Positions 16,229 to 25,374 of a DNA stretch of 64,000 nucleotides are shown here, piece after piece. Below the pieces are notes generated by a model. That model saw only the letters and a list, made by a program, of their open reading frames with translations. It had not been told where the DNA came from and searched no databases. Within the stretch, counting starts at the first letter, position 1. Each line of letters opens with the position of its first letter. The DNA lies in contig NZ_JAALFE010000014.1 of the NCBI RefSeq assembly GCF_011059185.1, forward strand, positions 1 to 64,000, in the 5' to 3' direction. A program made the position numbers and the translations under genes. Source of the stretch: Paragemmobacter kunshanensis. GTDB taxonomy: Bacteria; Pseudomonadota; Alphaproteobacteria; Rhodobacterales; Rhodobacteraceae.

Positions 16229-17311
16229 ATGAAGGCCAAGGGCGTGCTTCCTTCGCAGGCAATCAGGGGCCTGATACGCGATGGCGCGATCGCATCCGAT
16301 GTTCCCATCCTCGACGCGCAGATCCAGCCTGCCAGCATGGACCTTCGGCTTGGGACAGTCGCCTATCGCGTGAGGGCATCCTTCCTTGCCGGAAAGGGCC
16401 GGACCGTGGCGGAACGCCTGTCGGAGTTCGAGATGCATCGCTTCGACCTGACGGCAGGGGCCGTGCTGGAGAAGGGCTGCGTCTATGTGATTCCCCTGAT
16501 GGAAACCCTGTCACTGCCCGCCGACCTGACAGCCGTGGCGAATGCAAAAAGTTCAACCGGCCGCCTTGATCTTCTGACGCGGACAATCGCGGATGGCGGG
16601 TCGGAATTCGACCGGATCCCGGAAGGATATCGCGGCCCGCTCTATGCCGAGGTCTGCCCCAAGAGCTTTTCGGTCCTTGTGCGGCCCGGCATGCGGTTGA
16701 ACCAGGTGCGGTTTCGCTGCGGGCAGACCGTTCTGGACGATGCCGCCCTTCTGAAACTGCACAAGGCCGATCCGCTGGTATCGGGCGAGGCGGTGATATC
16801 AGAAGGTCTTGGCTTCTCTGTCGATCTGCGGCCGAAAATGGGGGATCTGGTGGGCTATCGCGCCAAACCCCATGCCGGCGTCGTCGATCTGGATCTGATC
16901 AACCACTACGCCGTTGCCGATTTCTGGGAGGAGATCCGCACGACAGAGGGTCGGATCATCCTTGATCCCGGGGCGTTCTACATCCTCGTCAGCCGTGAAG
17001 CCGTGACGATCCCGCCCGATTATGCCGCCGAAATGGCCCCCTATCTGGCCATGGTGGGCGAGTTCCGGGTTCACTATGCGGGGTTCTTCGATCCCGGCTT
17101 CGGCCACGCGGAAGCGGGCGGTGCGGGATCACGCGGTGTTCTGGAAGTGCGCTGCCACGAGGCACCCTTTGTTCTGGAGCATGGGCAGATCGTCGGGCGG
17201 CTTGTCTATGAACGCATGGCAGAACGCCCCGACACGCTGTATGGCCAGGCGATCCGATCAAACTATCAGGGCCAGGGCCTGAAACTGGCCAAGCAGTTTC
17301 ACGCCGCCTGA
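16229..17311 (+). CDS. 2'-deoxycytidine 5'-triphosphate deaminase-family protein (tandem DCD fold)
   Basis: 360 residues, about twice a normal Dcd, with two dUTPase/DCD-like halves. Half 1 has LDAQIQPASMDLRLG and AKSSTGRLDLLTRTI (the SS.GR motif of Dcd/dUTPase), then YRGPLYAEVCPKSFSVLVRPGMRLNQVRF. Half 2 repeats it: DPGAFYILVSREAVTIPPDYAAEM and GFFDPGFGHAEAGGAGSRGVLEVRCHEAPFVLEHGQIVGRLVYERM. This double form is a recognised family in alphaproteobacteria and is annotated as dCTP deaminase. Biochemical function is inferred from family only. The start at 16229 is chosen because the residues before it read through the tRNA end. Confidence 0.8.
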   Translation: MKAKGVLPSQAIRGLIRDGAIASDVPILDAQIQPASMDLRLGTVAYRVRASFLAGKGRTVAERLSEFEMHRFDLTAGAVLEKGCVYVIPLMETLSLPADLTAVANAKSSTGRLDLLTRTIADGGSEFDRIPEGYRGPLYAEVCPKSFSVLVRPGMRLNQVRFRCGQTVLDDAALLKLHKADPLVSGEAVISEGLGFSVDLRPKMGDLVGYRAKPHAGVVDLDLINHYAVADFWEEIRTTEGRIILDPGAFYILVSREAVTIPPDYAAEMAPYLAMVGEFRVHYAGFFDPGFGHAEAGGAGSRGVLEVRCHEAPFVLEHGQIVGRLVYERMAERPDTLYGQAIRSNYQGQGLKLAKQFHAA

Positions 17312-17542
17312 TCAGCGCCAGAAGCGGCGGGCGACCTTTATCACATCGCGCATGCGGTTCTGCGCGGCACGGGTCTGCTGGCTGCGCTGACGGTCCTGCT
17401 CCGGCGAGCCGGTCCCCTTTCCGCCCTGTGTTCCCATCCGGTTGATGCCTTCCTTCAGAAGGCCACCAAGCGCCTGCCGCAGCAGACGCCCCCCGTATTT
17501 CTGGACAAGCTTCGTCACATCCATCCGCACATCCCCACTCAA
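17312..17542 (-). CDS. Small basic hypothetical protein at the end of the scp operon
   Basis: 76 residues, basic (many Arg/Lys/Gln), no signal peptide or membrane segment. VTKLVQKYGGRLLRQALGGLLKEGINRM looks like an amphipathic helix; the C terminus is VIKVARRFWR. The start overlaps the scpB stop (ATGA, 17539-17542), so it is very likely translated from the same mRNA. An internal ATG (17524) could be used instead. I do not recognise the family. Confidence 0.6.
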   Translation of the reverse strand: MSGDVRMDVTKLVQKYGGRLLRQALGGLLKEGINRMGTQGGKGTGSPEQDRQRSQQTRAAQNRMRDVIKVARRFWR

Positions 17543-18186
17543 TCCTCGAACAGTTCACTTTGGCCGGTTGCGGCCTCGTCCTCATCATCTGGTCTCTGCA
17601 TGCTGCCAGGCAAGGGCCGGCTGTCCAGAAGCCCCGCAGCGCGCAGTTCCTTGAGCCCCGGCAGATCGCGGGCGGATTCCAGCCCGAAATGATCAAGGAA
17701 CTGTTCCGTGACGACAAAGGTCACCGGGCGACCGGGTGTCATCCGGCGGCGGCCAAGCCGGATCCATTCCATTTCAAGAAGCTGGTCAACCGTCCCGCGC
17801 GAGACTGCAACGCCCCGGATCTCTTCGATCTCTGCCCGGGTGACGGGCTGGTGATAGGCGATGATCGCCAGCGTTTCGATCGCCGCGCGCGACAGCTTGC
17901 GCTGCTCCACGGTTTCCTTGCGCATCAGATGGCCCAGATCGGCGGCCGTCCGGAAGGCATAGGCATCGCCCACGCGGACAAGATGCACGCCCCTGCCCTC
18001 ATAGCGTTTGCGCAGATGCACAAGGGCCTCGGCCGGGTCGCAGCCATGCGGCAGGCGCGCGACCAGCTCTGCCAGCGAGACCGGCTCGGACGAGGCGAAG
18101 AGAACGGCCTCCACCATCCGTTCCTGTTCGGCCATAGGCGGCGCTTCGAACAGACTGCGCTCGATCGGCTCGGCGTTCTCTGTCAT
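17539..18186 (-). CDS. scpB: Segregation and condensation protein ScpB
   Basis: 215 residues. Winged-helix kite subunit of the SMC-ScpAB condensin. MVEAVLFASSEPVSLAELVARLP opens the first winged helix (about 24-90). RAAIETLAIIAYHQPVTRAEIEEIRGVAVSRGTVDQLLEMEWI is the diagnostic second one, then RPVTFVVTEQFLDHFGL. The last 30 residues are acidic and poorly conserved. The start at 18186 overlaps the scpA stop (ATGA). smc is not in this window. Confidence 0.95.
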   Translation of the reverse strand: MTENAEPIERSLFEAPPMAEQERMVEAVLFASSEPVSLAELVARLPHGCDPAEALVHLRKRYEGRGVHLVRVGDAYAFRTAADLGHLMRKETVEQRKLSRAAIETLAIIAYHQPVTRAEIEEIRGVAVSRGTVDQLLEMEWIRLGRRRMTPGRPVTFVVTEQFLDHFGLESARDLPGLKELRAAGLLDSRPLPGSMQRPDDEDEAATGQSELFED

Positions 18187-18971
18187 GGCTCTTTCCGTCG
18201 CAACTGGATCGGGGCAAAGGTTTCGCCCTGGCGAAGCTCGATCTGTCCACGTTTGGCCAGTTCCAGCACGGCGGCGAAATGCGCGGCTGTCGAGGACCGC
18301 CGCCGCATGGGGTTCACCTCCCAGCCTTCGGGCAGGAAGGACAGCAGATCGGCCCAATCGCCGACATAGCCGATCAGGCCGCGCAGGCGATCCAGCGCCT
18401 GTTCCATGGTGAAGACATGGTCACGATCCATGACGAAGGGGCGGAATTCGTCCTTCGTCCGGATGCGGGCATAGGCGCGCATCAGGTCGATCAGCGTTGC
18501 GGAATAGGTGACGGTGCGCAGCCGGGTGATATCTTCCGGCACCCCGCGGGCAAAGAAATCGCGGCCCAGTTGATCACGCGCCATCAAGCGCGCCGCGGAT
18601 TCCCGCATCGCCTGCAGACGTTCAAGCTGAAAGGCCAGATGCGCGGCGAGTTCTTCGGCAGAAGGGCCGTCCTCACCCGGTTCCGGCGGCAGCAGGAGGC
18701 GCGACTTCAGAAAGGCCAGCCAGGCCGCCATCACAAGGTAGTCTGCCGCAAGTTCGATCCGCAATGCGCGGGCACGTTCCACGAAGCCCAGATACTGATT
18801 GGCAAGCTGCAGGATCGAGATCCGCCGGAGATCCACCTTCTGCGTGCGCGACAGCATCAGAAGCAGGTCCAGCGGGCCCTCATAGCCATCGACATCGACG
18901 ATGAGAGCTTCGGCCGACAGACGTTCTGCCGGGGTAAGCCGCGTCTCATCCATCCAGTCTTCTTCAGCCAT
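18183..18971 (-). CDS. scpA: Segregation and condensation protein ScpA (kleisin)
   Basis: 262 residues. Bridges the SMC heads and recruits ScpB. YEGPLDLLLMLSRTQKVDLRRISILQLANQYL is the kleisin N-terminal domain (about 28-60). AADYLVMAAWLAFLKSRLLLP follows, and the C-terminal winged helix is near FAAVLELAKRGQIELRQGETFAPIQL. The ATG at 18971 overlaps the nagZ stop by 8 bases; an ATG at 18953 is an alternative. Confidence 0.95.
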   Translation of the reverse strand: MAEEDWMDETRLTPAERLSAEALIVDVDGYEGPLDLLLMLSRTQKVDLRRISILQLANQYLGFVERARALRIELAADYLVMAAWLAFLKSRLLLPPEPGEDGPSAEELAAHLAFQLERLQAMRESAARLMARDQLGRDFFARGVPEDITRLRTVTYSATLIDLMRAYARIRTKDEFRPFVMDRDHVFTMEQALDRLRGLIGYVGDWADLLSFLPEGWEVNPMRRRSSTAAHFAAVLELAKRGQIELRQGETFAPIQLRRKEP

Positions 18972-19980
18972 CCGCCCCCACCTGCAGCATCTGGGCAAGC
19001 TTGGCCTCTAGCGCGGGGATGTCAACGTCATCCGGGTCTCTGCGCCAGGTCAGGGCGGCGGAGGCCCTGCGCAGACTGTCCGGTCCCATCTGCCCGGCCG
19101 CCGTGGCAACGGCCTGCATCTCCGACAGGTCGCCCTTGCAATGCAGGGCAATGTCGCAGCCTGCCGCCAGCGCCCTTGCCGCACGCTCGCCCAGGGTTCC
19201 GGACAGGGCCTGCATGTTCAGGTCATCCGTCATCAGCAGGCCCGCGAAACCGATCTGATCCCGGATCACCCTTATCATCGCGGGCGATTGCGTTGCGGGC
19301 CTATCGGGATCATGGGCAGAAAAGACGATATGGGCCGTCATGGCCAGCGGCAGATCGTTCAGCGCGCGGAAGGGGGCGAAATCCGTATCCGTCAGGATCT
19401 GCGCCGGAACATCGACCCTTGGCAGATCGTGATGCGTGTCCGCGGCGGATCTTCCATGGCCCGGCATGTGCTTGATCACCGGCAGCACCCCACCCTGAAG
19501 ATGCGCTTCGGCCACGTGGCGGGCCATGATCGCCACCTGTTCGGCGGTTTCGCCGTAACAGCGGTTGCGCAGGAAGGGATGCGTGGCATCGCCCGCCAGA
19601 TCGGCGCAGGGGGCGCAGTTCCCGTCGATGCCGACGGCACGCAATTCCCAGGCGATGATCCGGCTGCGGATCGCCATGCCTTCTGCGGCGCGCGGGCCGG
19701 TCTGACGGATCTGATCCAGCGGGGGCAACCATTCGCGCCAATGGGGCGCGCGCAGGCGCTGCACCCGCCCGCCTTCCTGATCCACGAAGATCGGGGCATC
19801 GCGCCCGACGGACTGTCGCAGCGCGTCGGTCAGACGCCGCACCTGATCCGGGCTTTCGACATTGCGCGCAAACAGGATGAAGCCGAAGGGATCGGCATCA
19901 CGAAAGAAGGCGCGCTCTGCTTCGGAAAGGTCAGGCCCCGCGCAGCCGAAGATCGTGGCGCCGGTTCCGGTTTCGCTCAT
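18964..19980 (-). CDS. nagZ: Beta-N-acetylhexosaminidase (glycoside hydrolase family 3)
   Basis: 338 residues, the single-domain cytoplasmic NagZ form, which removes GlcNAc from anhydro-muropeptides during peptidoglycan recycling. GFILFARNVESPDQVRRLTDALR and IFVDQEGGRVQRLRAP bind substrate. VIKHMPGHGRSAADTHHDLP carries the mobile catalytic His/Asp loop. The nucleophile Asp is in LLMTDDLNM. The start overlaps the SPOR-gene stop (ATGA). Lying between a SPOR protein and scpAB, it links wall turnover with division and segregation genes. Confidence 0.95.
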   Translation of the reverse strand: MSETGTGATIFGCAGPDLSEAERAFFRDADPFGFILFARNVESPDQVRRLTDALRQSVGRDAPIFVDQEGGRVQRLRAPHWREWLPPLDQIRQTGPRAAEGMAIRSRIIAWELRAVGIDGNCAPCADLAGDATHPFLRNRCYGETAEQVAIMARHVAEAHLQGGVLPVIKHMPGHGRSAADTHHDLPRVDVPAQILTDTDFAPFRALNDLPLAMTAHIVFSAHDPDRPATQSPAMIRVIRDQIGFAGLLMTDDLNMQALSGTLGERAARALAAGCDIALHCKGDLSEMQAVATAAGQMGPDSLRRASAALTWRRDPDDVDIPALEAKLAQMLQVGADG

Positions 19981-20927
19981 CTCTGTTCGACCGGAATGCA
20001 GGAGGCCTGCTGCGCCAGCAGATCGACACAGAAGCCACGCGCGGCGGCATCATCCGAAAAGCCATGGGCGCGAAGCCGATAGAAGGTGCGACCGCCGCTT
20101 TCCGCCGCCTGAACGACAAGCGCCTTGTCCTGCAGTTGCGGGCCGAAAAGACCGGCCAGTCGCGCCCATTCGGCGCGCGCCTGATCGGCGGTGTCAAAGG
20201 CCCCAAGCTGCACGAGGTTCGTTCCCGCCGGGATTGTCGCCGGGTCGATCTCTGCCACGGCGGTGCCAGCCGTGCCGGTGCTTGCCGCAAGCGGCGCAAG
20301 GCTTCTTGCATCGGCGGCCTCGCCCATCGGGCGCGGGCGCGGGCGAACGGGTGACGATGCAGCCTCGGCCGCGACCTCGGTCGCAGCAAGATCATCCAGC
20401 GGAACGGCCAGAGCCTCGGCCAGGGCCTGGGCAACCGCATCGGGATCCGGCCCGAGGGTCGGGTCGGCCGCAACGGCCGGTTCCGTTGGTGCGACCACGG
20501 CGGTTGCCAGCGTCGGCGTCATCTCTTGCGTCGTGGCATCAGACGCCGGGGCACCTGCAAGACCGGCCACATCCTCGGGGTCCAGTTCTACCGCGCGGGG
20601 GGCAAGGACCAGACGGTCGGGCGGCGGGGCAGCCGTGCCGATGGCCGCCACGGCATTTACCGCCAAGCCCTGATGATCGGCGACTTCCCCACCGGGATTC
20701 TCCGGCGCGATCCGCATCGGCCCGGCCATGGCCCGCACGACGGGAACCCCCGTCACATCGCGGACCGCCAGCTTGTAGCCCCAGTAGCCCAGACCAAGCA
20801 CAAGGCAGACCGAACAGGCCGCCCCGGCAAGATGCATCATCCGCGTGGCGCGTGTGGCAATCCCGTTGCCTTCCGCCCAGCCACCGGAAAGATCACTGTC
20901 GTAATCGTCGAAATCCACATCCGCCAT
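19977..20927 (-). CDS. SPOR-domain membrane protein
   Basis: 316 residues. Acidic cytoplasmic start (MADVDFDDYDSDL), one membrane helix at about 30-55 (MMHLAGAACSVCLVLGLGYWGYKLAV), a long Ala/Pro-rich periplasmic stretch, and a C-terminal SPOR domain (about 240-316: NLVQLGAFDTADQARAEWARLAGLF ... RLRAHGFSDDAAARGFCVDLLAQQASCIPV). SPOR domains bind denuded glycan strands at the septum. The start at 20927 avoids four non-conserved residues. Same operon as argS upstream and nagZ downstream. Confidence 0.85.
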   Translation of the reverse strand: MADVDFDDYDSDLSGGWAEGNGIATRATRMMHLAGAACSVCLVLGLGYWGYKLAVRDVTGVPVVRAMAGPMRIAPENPGGEVADHQGLAVNAVAAIGTAAPPPDRLVLAPRAVELDPEDVAGLAGAPASDATTQEMTPTLATAVVAPTEPAVAADPTLGPDPDAVAQALAEALAVPLDDLAATEVAAEAASSPVRPRPRPMGEAADARSLAPLAASTGTAGTAVAEIDPATIPAGTNLVQLGAFDTADQARAEWARLAGLFGPQLQDKALVVQAAESGGRTFYRLRAHGFSDDAAARGFCVDLLAQQASCIPVEQR

Positions 20928-21002
20928 GCCATGCCTCATGCGGGATGCGATACTTGCCGCATCCGCTTTCCTTGCCTGCTCGACCGGACGGGGCGCCTTG
21001 GA

Positions 21003-22748
21003 TCAGCGCATTTCCTCGACCGGAGTGACGCCCAAGATACCAAGACCCGCGCAAATGACAACGGAAACGCTGCGCGCAAGGGCGATTTTCGCCTGAGACG
21101 TGGCAGGATCGCCGTCCTGGATGAAGCGCAGGGATGCATCCTCGTTCCCGCGATTCCACAGGCCGTGGAAATCGGAGGCCAGTTCGTAAAGGTAGAAGGC
21201 CACGCGATGCGGTTCGTTGTTGCGGGCGGCGATATCCACCAGACGCGGCCATTCGGCGATCTTGCGGGCCATGCCGATTTCCGCTTCGTGGTTCAGGATG
21301 GAAAGATCGGCCGCGATCAAGGCCTTGTCAGACACATCAAGCCCCGCATCCCGCGCCTTGCGCAGCACCGAATGGATCCGGGCATTGGCATATTGGACAT
21401 AGAAGACCGGGTTGTCCTTGGACTGTTCCAGCACCTTGTCGAAATCGAAATCCAGCGCCGCGTCGTTCTTGCGGGTCAACATGACGAAGCGGGTCACATC
21501 GGCCCCCGCCTGTTCCACCACGTCGCGCAGGGTGACGAATGTCCCTGCCCGCTTGGACATCTTGAAGGGCTCGCCGTTCTTGTAGAGCTTGACCAGCTGG
21601 ATCAGCTTGATGTCGAGCGGCACGCGCCCCCCGGACAGGGCCGAAACCGCCGCCTTCATGCGTTTGACATAGCCGCCATGATCGGCGCCGAAGATGTCGA
21701 TCAGGGCATCGAAACCGCGACGGACCTTGTTGTAATGATAGGCGATGTCGGGGGCGAAATAGGTCCACGACCCATCCGATTTCTGCACCGGGCGATCCAC
21801 GTCATCGCCATGCGCGGTCGAGCGGAAGAGCGTCTGGACGCGGGGTTCCCAATCGTCCGGCTCCTTGCCCTTGGGCGGTTCCAGGACGCCTTCATAGATC
21901 AGGTCCATGTCGCGCAGGGTGGCGATGGCGGCTTCGATCTCGCCCGTGCCATAGAGCGCCTTTTCCGAGGAATAGACATCCATTTCGACCCCCAAAACCT
22001 TGAGATCGTTACGGATTTCCGCCATCATCATTTCTGTGGCGAAGTCGCGCACATCCTTGAGCCATACCGATTCCGGCTGGTCCAGCAGCGACGCGCCGTA
22101 TTTCGCCTTCAGCGCCTCGCCCACCGGGATGAGGTAGTCGCCGGGATAAAGCCCTTCGGAGATCGCGGGTTCCAGACCATGCGCCTCGCGGTAGCGTTCA
22201 TAGGCGGAGCGGGCCAGCACATCGACCTGCGCGCCACCGTCATTGATGTAATATTCCCGCGTCACGTCCCATCCCGCAAAGGACAAGAGGCGCGCCAGCG
22301 CATCGCCAAAGACCGCGCCGCGCGTATGGCCCACATGCATGGGGCCGGTGGGATTGGCCGAGACGAATTCGACATTCACGCGCCGCCCCTGCCCGAGGGT
22401 GGACCGGCCGAAATCCGACCCCGCCACCAGCGCGGCGCGCACCAGGCCATGCCAGGCCGCCGGATCAAGCCGCAGGTTGAGGAAACCAGGCCCCGCCACA
22501 TCGGCCCCGGCGATCCGGGGATCCTGCATCAGGGCCTTTGCCAGCGCCTCGGCGATGATGCGGGGCTGCAGGTTCGCAGGTTTCGCCAGAACCATGGCGG
22601 CATTGGTCGCCATGTCGCCATGGGCGGCGTCGCGCGGCGGTTCCACCGCAACGGCGGCAAGATCGAGACCGGCGGGAAGGATGCCCTGGGCGGCCAGATC
22701 ATTCAGCGCCGCGACGACAAGCTCCCGGATTTCCGAGAAGAGGTTCAT
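21003..22748 (-). CDS. argS: Arginyl-tRNA synthetase
   Basis: 581 residues. Charges tRNA-Arg. The ArgRS N-terminal add-on domain (1-110) is followed by [31 protein letters not shown] with the HVGH form of the HIGH motif. [21 protein letters not shown] follows, then the KMSKS-like loop [17 protein letters not shown], and the anticodon-binding helices with [22 protein letters not shown]. The start at 22748 (MNLFSEIR) matches the family. The holin gene ends 94 bases upstream. Confidence 0.97.
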   Translation of the reverse strand: MNLFSEIRELVVAALNDLAAQGILPAGLDLAAVAVEPPRDAAHGDMATNAAMVLAKPANLQPRIIAEALAKALMQDPRIAGADVAGPGFLNLRLDPAAWHGLVRAALVAGSDFGRSTLGQGRRVNVEFVSANPTGPMHVGHTRGAVFGDALARLLSFAGWDVTREYYINDGGAQVDVLARSAYERYREAHGLEPAISEGLYPGDYLIPVGEALKAKYGASLLDQPESVWLKDVRDFATEMMMAEIRNDLKVLGVEMDVYSSEKALYGTGEIEAAIATLRDMDLIYEGVLEPPKGKEPDDWEPRVQTLFRSTAHGDDVDRPVQKSDGSWTYFAPDIAYHYNKVRRGFDALIDIFGADHGGYVKRMKAAVSALSGGRVPLDIKLIQLVKLYKNGEPFKMSKRAGTFVTLRDVVEQAGADVTRFVMLTRKNDAALDFDFDKVLEQSKDNPVFYVQYANARIHSVLRKARDAGLDVSDKALIAADLSILNHEAEIGMARKIAEWPRLVDIAARNNEPHRVAFYLYELASDFHGLWNRGNEDASLRFIQDGDPATSQAKIALARSVSVVICAGLGILGVTPVEEMR

Positions 22749-22842
22749 TTGATCACATTCCTGTCTGCTTGCCTTCGGCAATGCCAGAGCGGGCATGACA
22801 GGTCAAGGACAGCCCGACAGGACAGCCGGACTGGGCAGGCTA

Positions 22843-23244
22843 TCAGGGCGGGCTGTCCGAAGCCCGGGGATGGGGGCCATCCGGGGTGGGCTGCAGGTCA
22901 GGCCGGGCCTTTGCGGTGCCGTGACGCAGGTGATGCACCTCTCTGGCGCCGTAATGCCCGGCCAGCAGCGCGCCGAGGATCCACCACATTTCATCGGGCA
23001 TGCTCCGCAACGCCGCCATCCGCCGGGAGAAGGAAGCGGGATCTACCATCGCGAAGAGGAAGACAGCGATCACCCCAAAGGCCAGAATCGGACGGGGCAA
23101 TCGGTTGGCTGCATCGACGAAGCGGTCGAAGCCGCCCATGCCGGTTGCGCCGGAGGCGGAGCCCGGCAGGATCAGCGTCAGACGGCGGCGCAATCCGAAG
23201 AGGGCGTCCGCCTTGCGAAGGCCGTTTGCCAGACCCTGTTTCAT
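22843..23244 (-). CDS. GTA-type 3TM holin
   Basis: 133 residues. A basic start (MKQGLANGLRKADALFGLRRR) is followed by hydrophobic stretches at about 50-68 (LPRPILAFGVIAVFLFAMVD) and 84-98 (MWWILGALLAGHYGAREVHH), and a hydrophilic Pro/Asp-rich tail. This layout matches the 3TM holin family tied to gene-transfer-agent release in Rhodobacterales, where a holin and a GH108 endolysin form a small lysis pair away from the main particle genes. It overlaps the upstream endolysin-like gene by ATGA. A membrane role is certain; the lysis role is inferred. Confidence 0.6.
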   Translation of the reverse strand: MKQGLANGLRKADALFGLRRRLTLILPGSASGATGMGGFDRFVDAANRLPRPILAFGVIAVFLFAMVDPASFSRRMAALRSMPDEMWWILGALLAGHYGAREVHHLRHGTAKARPDLQPTPDGPHPRASDSPP

Positions 23245-23591
23245 GCGCCCGCCTGCCTTTCGGCATCGGCACCGATTGCCGAAAGTTCCATCTGCAGACG
23301 GTCAAGGAAAGGCGCGGGATCGCCCATCAGGCAATTCCGGGCCGCGCGGAGCGTCAGCGGCCCGATCACCCCATCCTCCGCACAGCGCCCCCCCTGCGCC
23401 GCAATGGCCCTTTGCAGCGCATGGATGGAAAGGCGGCCATGTTCGATATAGGCCAGAAAGACCGGGCCTTGCAGGGCCTGGGGCAAGGCCGACAGACCGG
23501 GCGCGAAGAAGAACCTGTCGATCAGGTGACGCGCCGCCTCTGGCGCGGCGTCACCGGCGGCGTTGGCAGCGATGGTTTCCACGGAGAACAT
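23241..23591 (-). CDS. Shortened GH108 endolysin-like protein (catalytic part missing)
   Basis: 116 residues. HLIDRFFFAPGLSALPQALQ, PVFLAYIEHGRLSIHALQRAI and CAEDGVIGPLTLRAARNCL match the centre of Rhodobacterales holin-associated N-acetylmuramidases, that is, the end of GH108 plus the PG-binding module (DGVIGP). The N-terminal part with the catalytic Glu (EGGY motif) is absent, and so is the usual C-terminal third. Only 72 bases separate its start from the ccmE stop, so the missing part is not nearby. Still an intact frame coupled to the holin. Either a remnant or a protein reused as a wall-binding partner. Confidence 0.55.
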   Translation of the reverse strand: MFSVETIAANAAGDAAPEAARHLIDRFFFAPGLSALPQALQGPVFLAYIEHGRLSIHALQRAIAAQGGRCAEDGVIGPLTLRAARNCLMGDPAPFLDRLQMELSAIGADAERQAGA

Positions 23592-23663
23592 GCATTTCCC
23601 TTCCTTGGCTGGCAGGGAAAGACTGCGCCGACAGGGTTAACGAAGCCCGTCAGGCGCGCGCGC

Positions 23664-24125
23664 TCAACTTCCGGACTCGGCCGGATCGACATAGACGCCC
23701 TGTTCCTTCAGCGCGTCGACCACTTCCTTGGGCATGTAGGTTTCATCATGTTTCGCAAGGATTTCCGTGGCCTGGAAGGTGCCATCCACCATCTGCCCTG
23801 TGCCGACCATCCCCTGCCCTTCGGAAAAGAGATCAGGCAGCACACCGGTATAGGCGACAGGGACCGTCTGGTTCATGTCCGTCACGCGGAAGGTGACGGT
23901 CTCGCCCTGGCCGCGGACGATGGAGCCTTCCTCGACCAGGCCGCCGATGCGGAACACCTCGCCCTCGGCGGGCGGGGTTTCCACCACCTGGGTGGGCGAG
24001 CGGAAGAAGTTGATCCCGTCCCGCATGGCGTAGCCGATCAGTGCCGTGGAAACCAGCAGCGCCACCGCCGCCAGCGCGATGATCTGGATACGGCGTTGTT
24101 TCTTCAAGCCTTTCAGACCGGCCAT
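23664..24125 (-). CDS. ccmE: Cytochrome c maturation haem chaperone CcmE
   Basis: 153 residues. Carries haem covalently on a His in the periplasm and hands it to CcmF. Basic start (MAGLKGLKKQRR), one anchor helix (about 13-33), then FRIGGLVEEGSIVRG and VTFRVTDMNQTVPVAYTGVLPDLFSEGQGMVGTG. The haem-binding His is in LAKHDETYMPKE. Other ccm genes are not here. It starts 9 bases after argC on the same strand and is probably co-transcribed with it. Confidence 0.95.
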   Translation of the reverse strand: MAGLKGLKKQRRIQIIALAAVALLVSTALIGYAMRDGINFFRSPTQVVETPPAEGEVFRIGGLVEEGSIVRGQGETVTFRVTDMNQTVPVAYTGVLPDLFSEGQGMVGTGQMVDGTFQATEILAKHDETYMPKEVVDALKEQGVYVDPAESGS

Positions 24126-24134
24126 GATCCCTCC

Positions 24135-25163
24135 TTACGGGAAGACGGGGGCGAGCATCAGCCCTTCGGTCTCGGGCAGGCCCAGCATCAGGTTCGCGTT
24201 CTGGATCGCCTGTCCGGAAGAGCCCTTGGTCAGGTTGTCCAGCACGGCGATCACGGTGGCATGCCCGGGAACCCGGTCGCCGATGACGCCGATATGACAG
24301 AAGTTGGACCCTGCAATGTCGCGTGTCGAGGGGAGTGCGCCAAAGGGTAGCACCTTGAGGAAAACCTCGTCCCGATAGGCGGTTGCAAGGGTTTCGTGAA
24401 CCTCGGCCGGATTGCCGCGGACATAGACGGTGGCCAGGATACCGCGGTTCATTGGCAGAAGATGCGGCGTGAAGCGGACACGGACGGGACGGCCGGCGAG
24501 GGCGCTGAATTCCTGATCGAATTCGCCCAGATGGCGGTGCTTGCCCCCGGCGGAATAGCTGTGCGTGCCGCCCGACAATTCGGCATGCAGGAGGTTTTCC
24601 TTCAAGCTGCGCCCTGCCCCGCTGACACCTGCCTTCAGGTCGATCAGGATGTCATCCAGATCAATGCAACCCTTTGAAATCAGGGGACGAAGGGCGTATT
24701 GCCCGGTGGCCGCATTGCAGCCCGTTCCGGCCACGAGACGGGCGGCGCGGATCTCGTCGCGGTAGAATTCCGTCAGGCCATAGACCGCCTCTTTCTGCAG
24801 GTCGATGGCGGTGTGGGGCTGGCCATACCAGCGTTCGTATTCGGCCGGATCGCGCAGGCGGAAATCGGCGGAAAGATCCACGATCTTGAGGGTGCGGGGA
24901 AGTGCCGCCACAACCTGCTGGGTCGTGGCATGGGGCAGCGCGCAGAAGCACAGGTCGATGCCGGAAAAGTCGATCTCGTCGATCTTCTGCAGCTTTGGCA
25001 AATCGAGGTGGCGCAGGAAGGGAAAGACGTCGGCCATCGCCATGCCGGCCTTGCGATCGGCAGAAAGTGCCGCGATTTCAATGCCCTGATGCGTGGCCAG
25101 CAGGCGGACGAGTTCGGCCCCCGTATAGCCGGATGCACCCAGAATGGCGACTTTTGCGGTCAT
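24135..25163 (-). CDS. argC: N-acetyl-gamma-glutamyl-phosphate reductase
   Basis: 342 residues; third step of arginine synthesis, NADPH-dependent. The Rossmann loop is [14 protein letters not shown] (9-22). [12 protein letters not shown] and VDLSADFRL follow. The active-site Cys is in [16 protein letters not shown], the variant I know from this family rather than the more common [20 protein letters not shown] and [18 protein letters not shown] follow. The start at 25163 removes a Pro/Ala-rich non-conserved extension. ccmE follows after 9 bases. Confidence 0.94.
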   Translation of the reverse strand: MTAKVAILGASGYTGAELVRLLATHQGIEIAALSADRKAGMAMADVFPFLRHLDLPKLQKIDEIDFSGIDLCFCALPHATTQQVVAALPRTLKIVDLSADFRLRDPAEYERWYGQPHTAIDLQKEAVYGLTEFYRDEIRAARLVAGTGCNAATGQYALRPLISKGCIDLDDILIDLKAGVSGAGRSLKENLLHAELSGGTHSYSAGGKHRHLGEFDQEFSALAGRPVRVRFTPHLLPMNRGILATVYVRGNPAEVHETLATAYRDEVFLKVLPFGALPSTRDIAGSNFCHIGVIGDRVPGHATVIAVLDNLTKGSSGQAIQNANLMLGLPETEGLMLAPVFP

Positions 25164-25210
25164 GGCGACCCCCTGTTTCAGATGCGGGAGTGATGCGGCA
25201 GGCGGGGGCG

Positions 25211-25371
25211 AAGGGCAAGCGGTTTTTGCCCTTTGGGCCGTGCAACGCCCGGTGCAGACAGGCAGTGCAGACGGCTGTGCATACCGAGAGGCACCCGCTC
25301 CGGATCGGCAGGCGGGCAAGGAGACGGCGGCCGCGCGGGATGGCGGGGGGCGGGCGGGGTGAACCCCGCCC
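25211..25371 (-). terminator. Two hairpins between murI and argC
   Basis: GGGCGGGG-TGAA-CCCCGCCC (25352-25371) directly follows the murI stop and probably ends that transcript. Farther on, AAGGGCAA (25211-25218) pairs with TTGCCCTT (25226-25233), upstream of argC. Neither has a long T-run. Confidence 0.5.
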
Positions 25372-25374
25372 TAC

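Noticed and set aside
20526-24350. A 1274-codon open frame on the plus strand
   Set aside because: It lies opposite the SPOR gene, argS, holin, endolysin-like, ccmE and argC genes, all of which have clear family motifs. High GC keeps antisense frames open; its composition (His/Arg/Gly/Asp-rich) is that of a shadow frame.
24135-25163. Loss of the ArgC active site (no PGCYPT)
   Set aside because: GTGCNAAT keeps the Cys and is, as far as I know, the normal form in this family.
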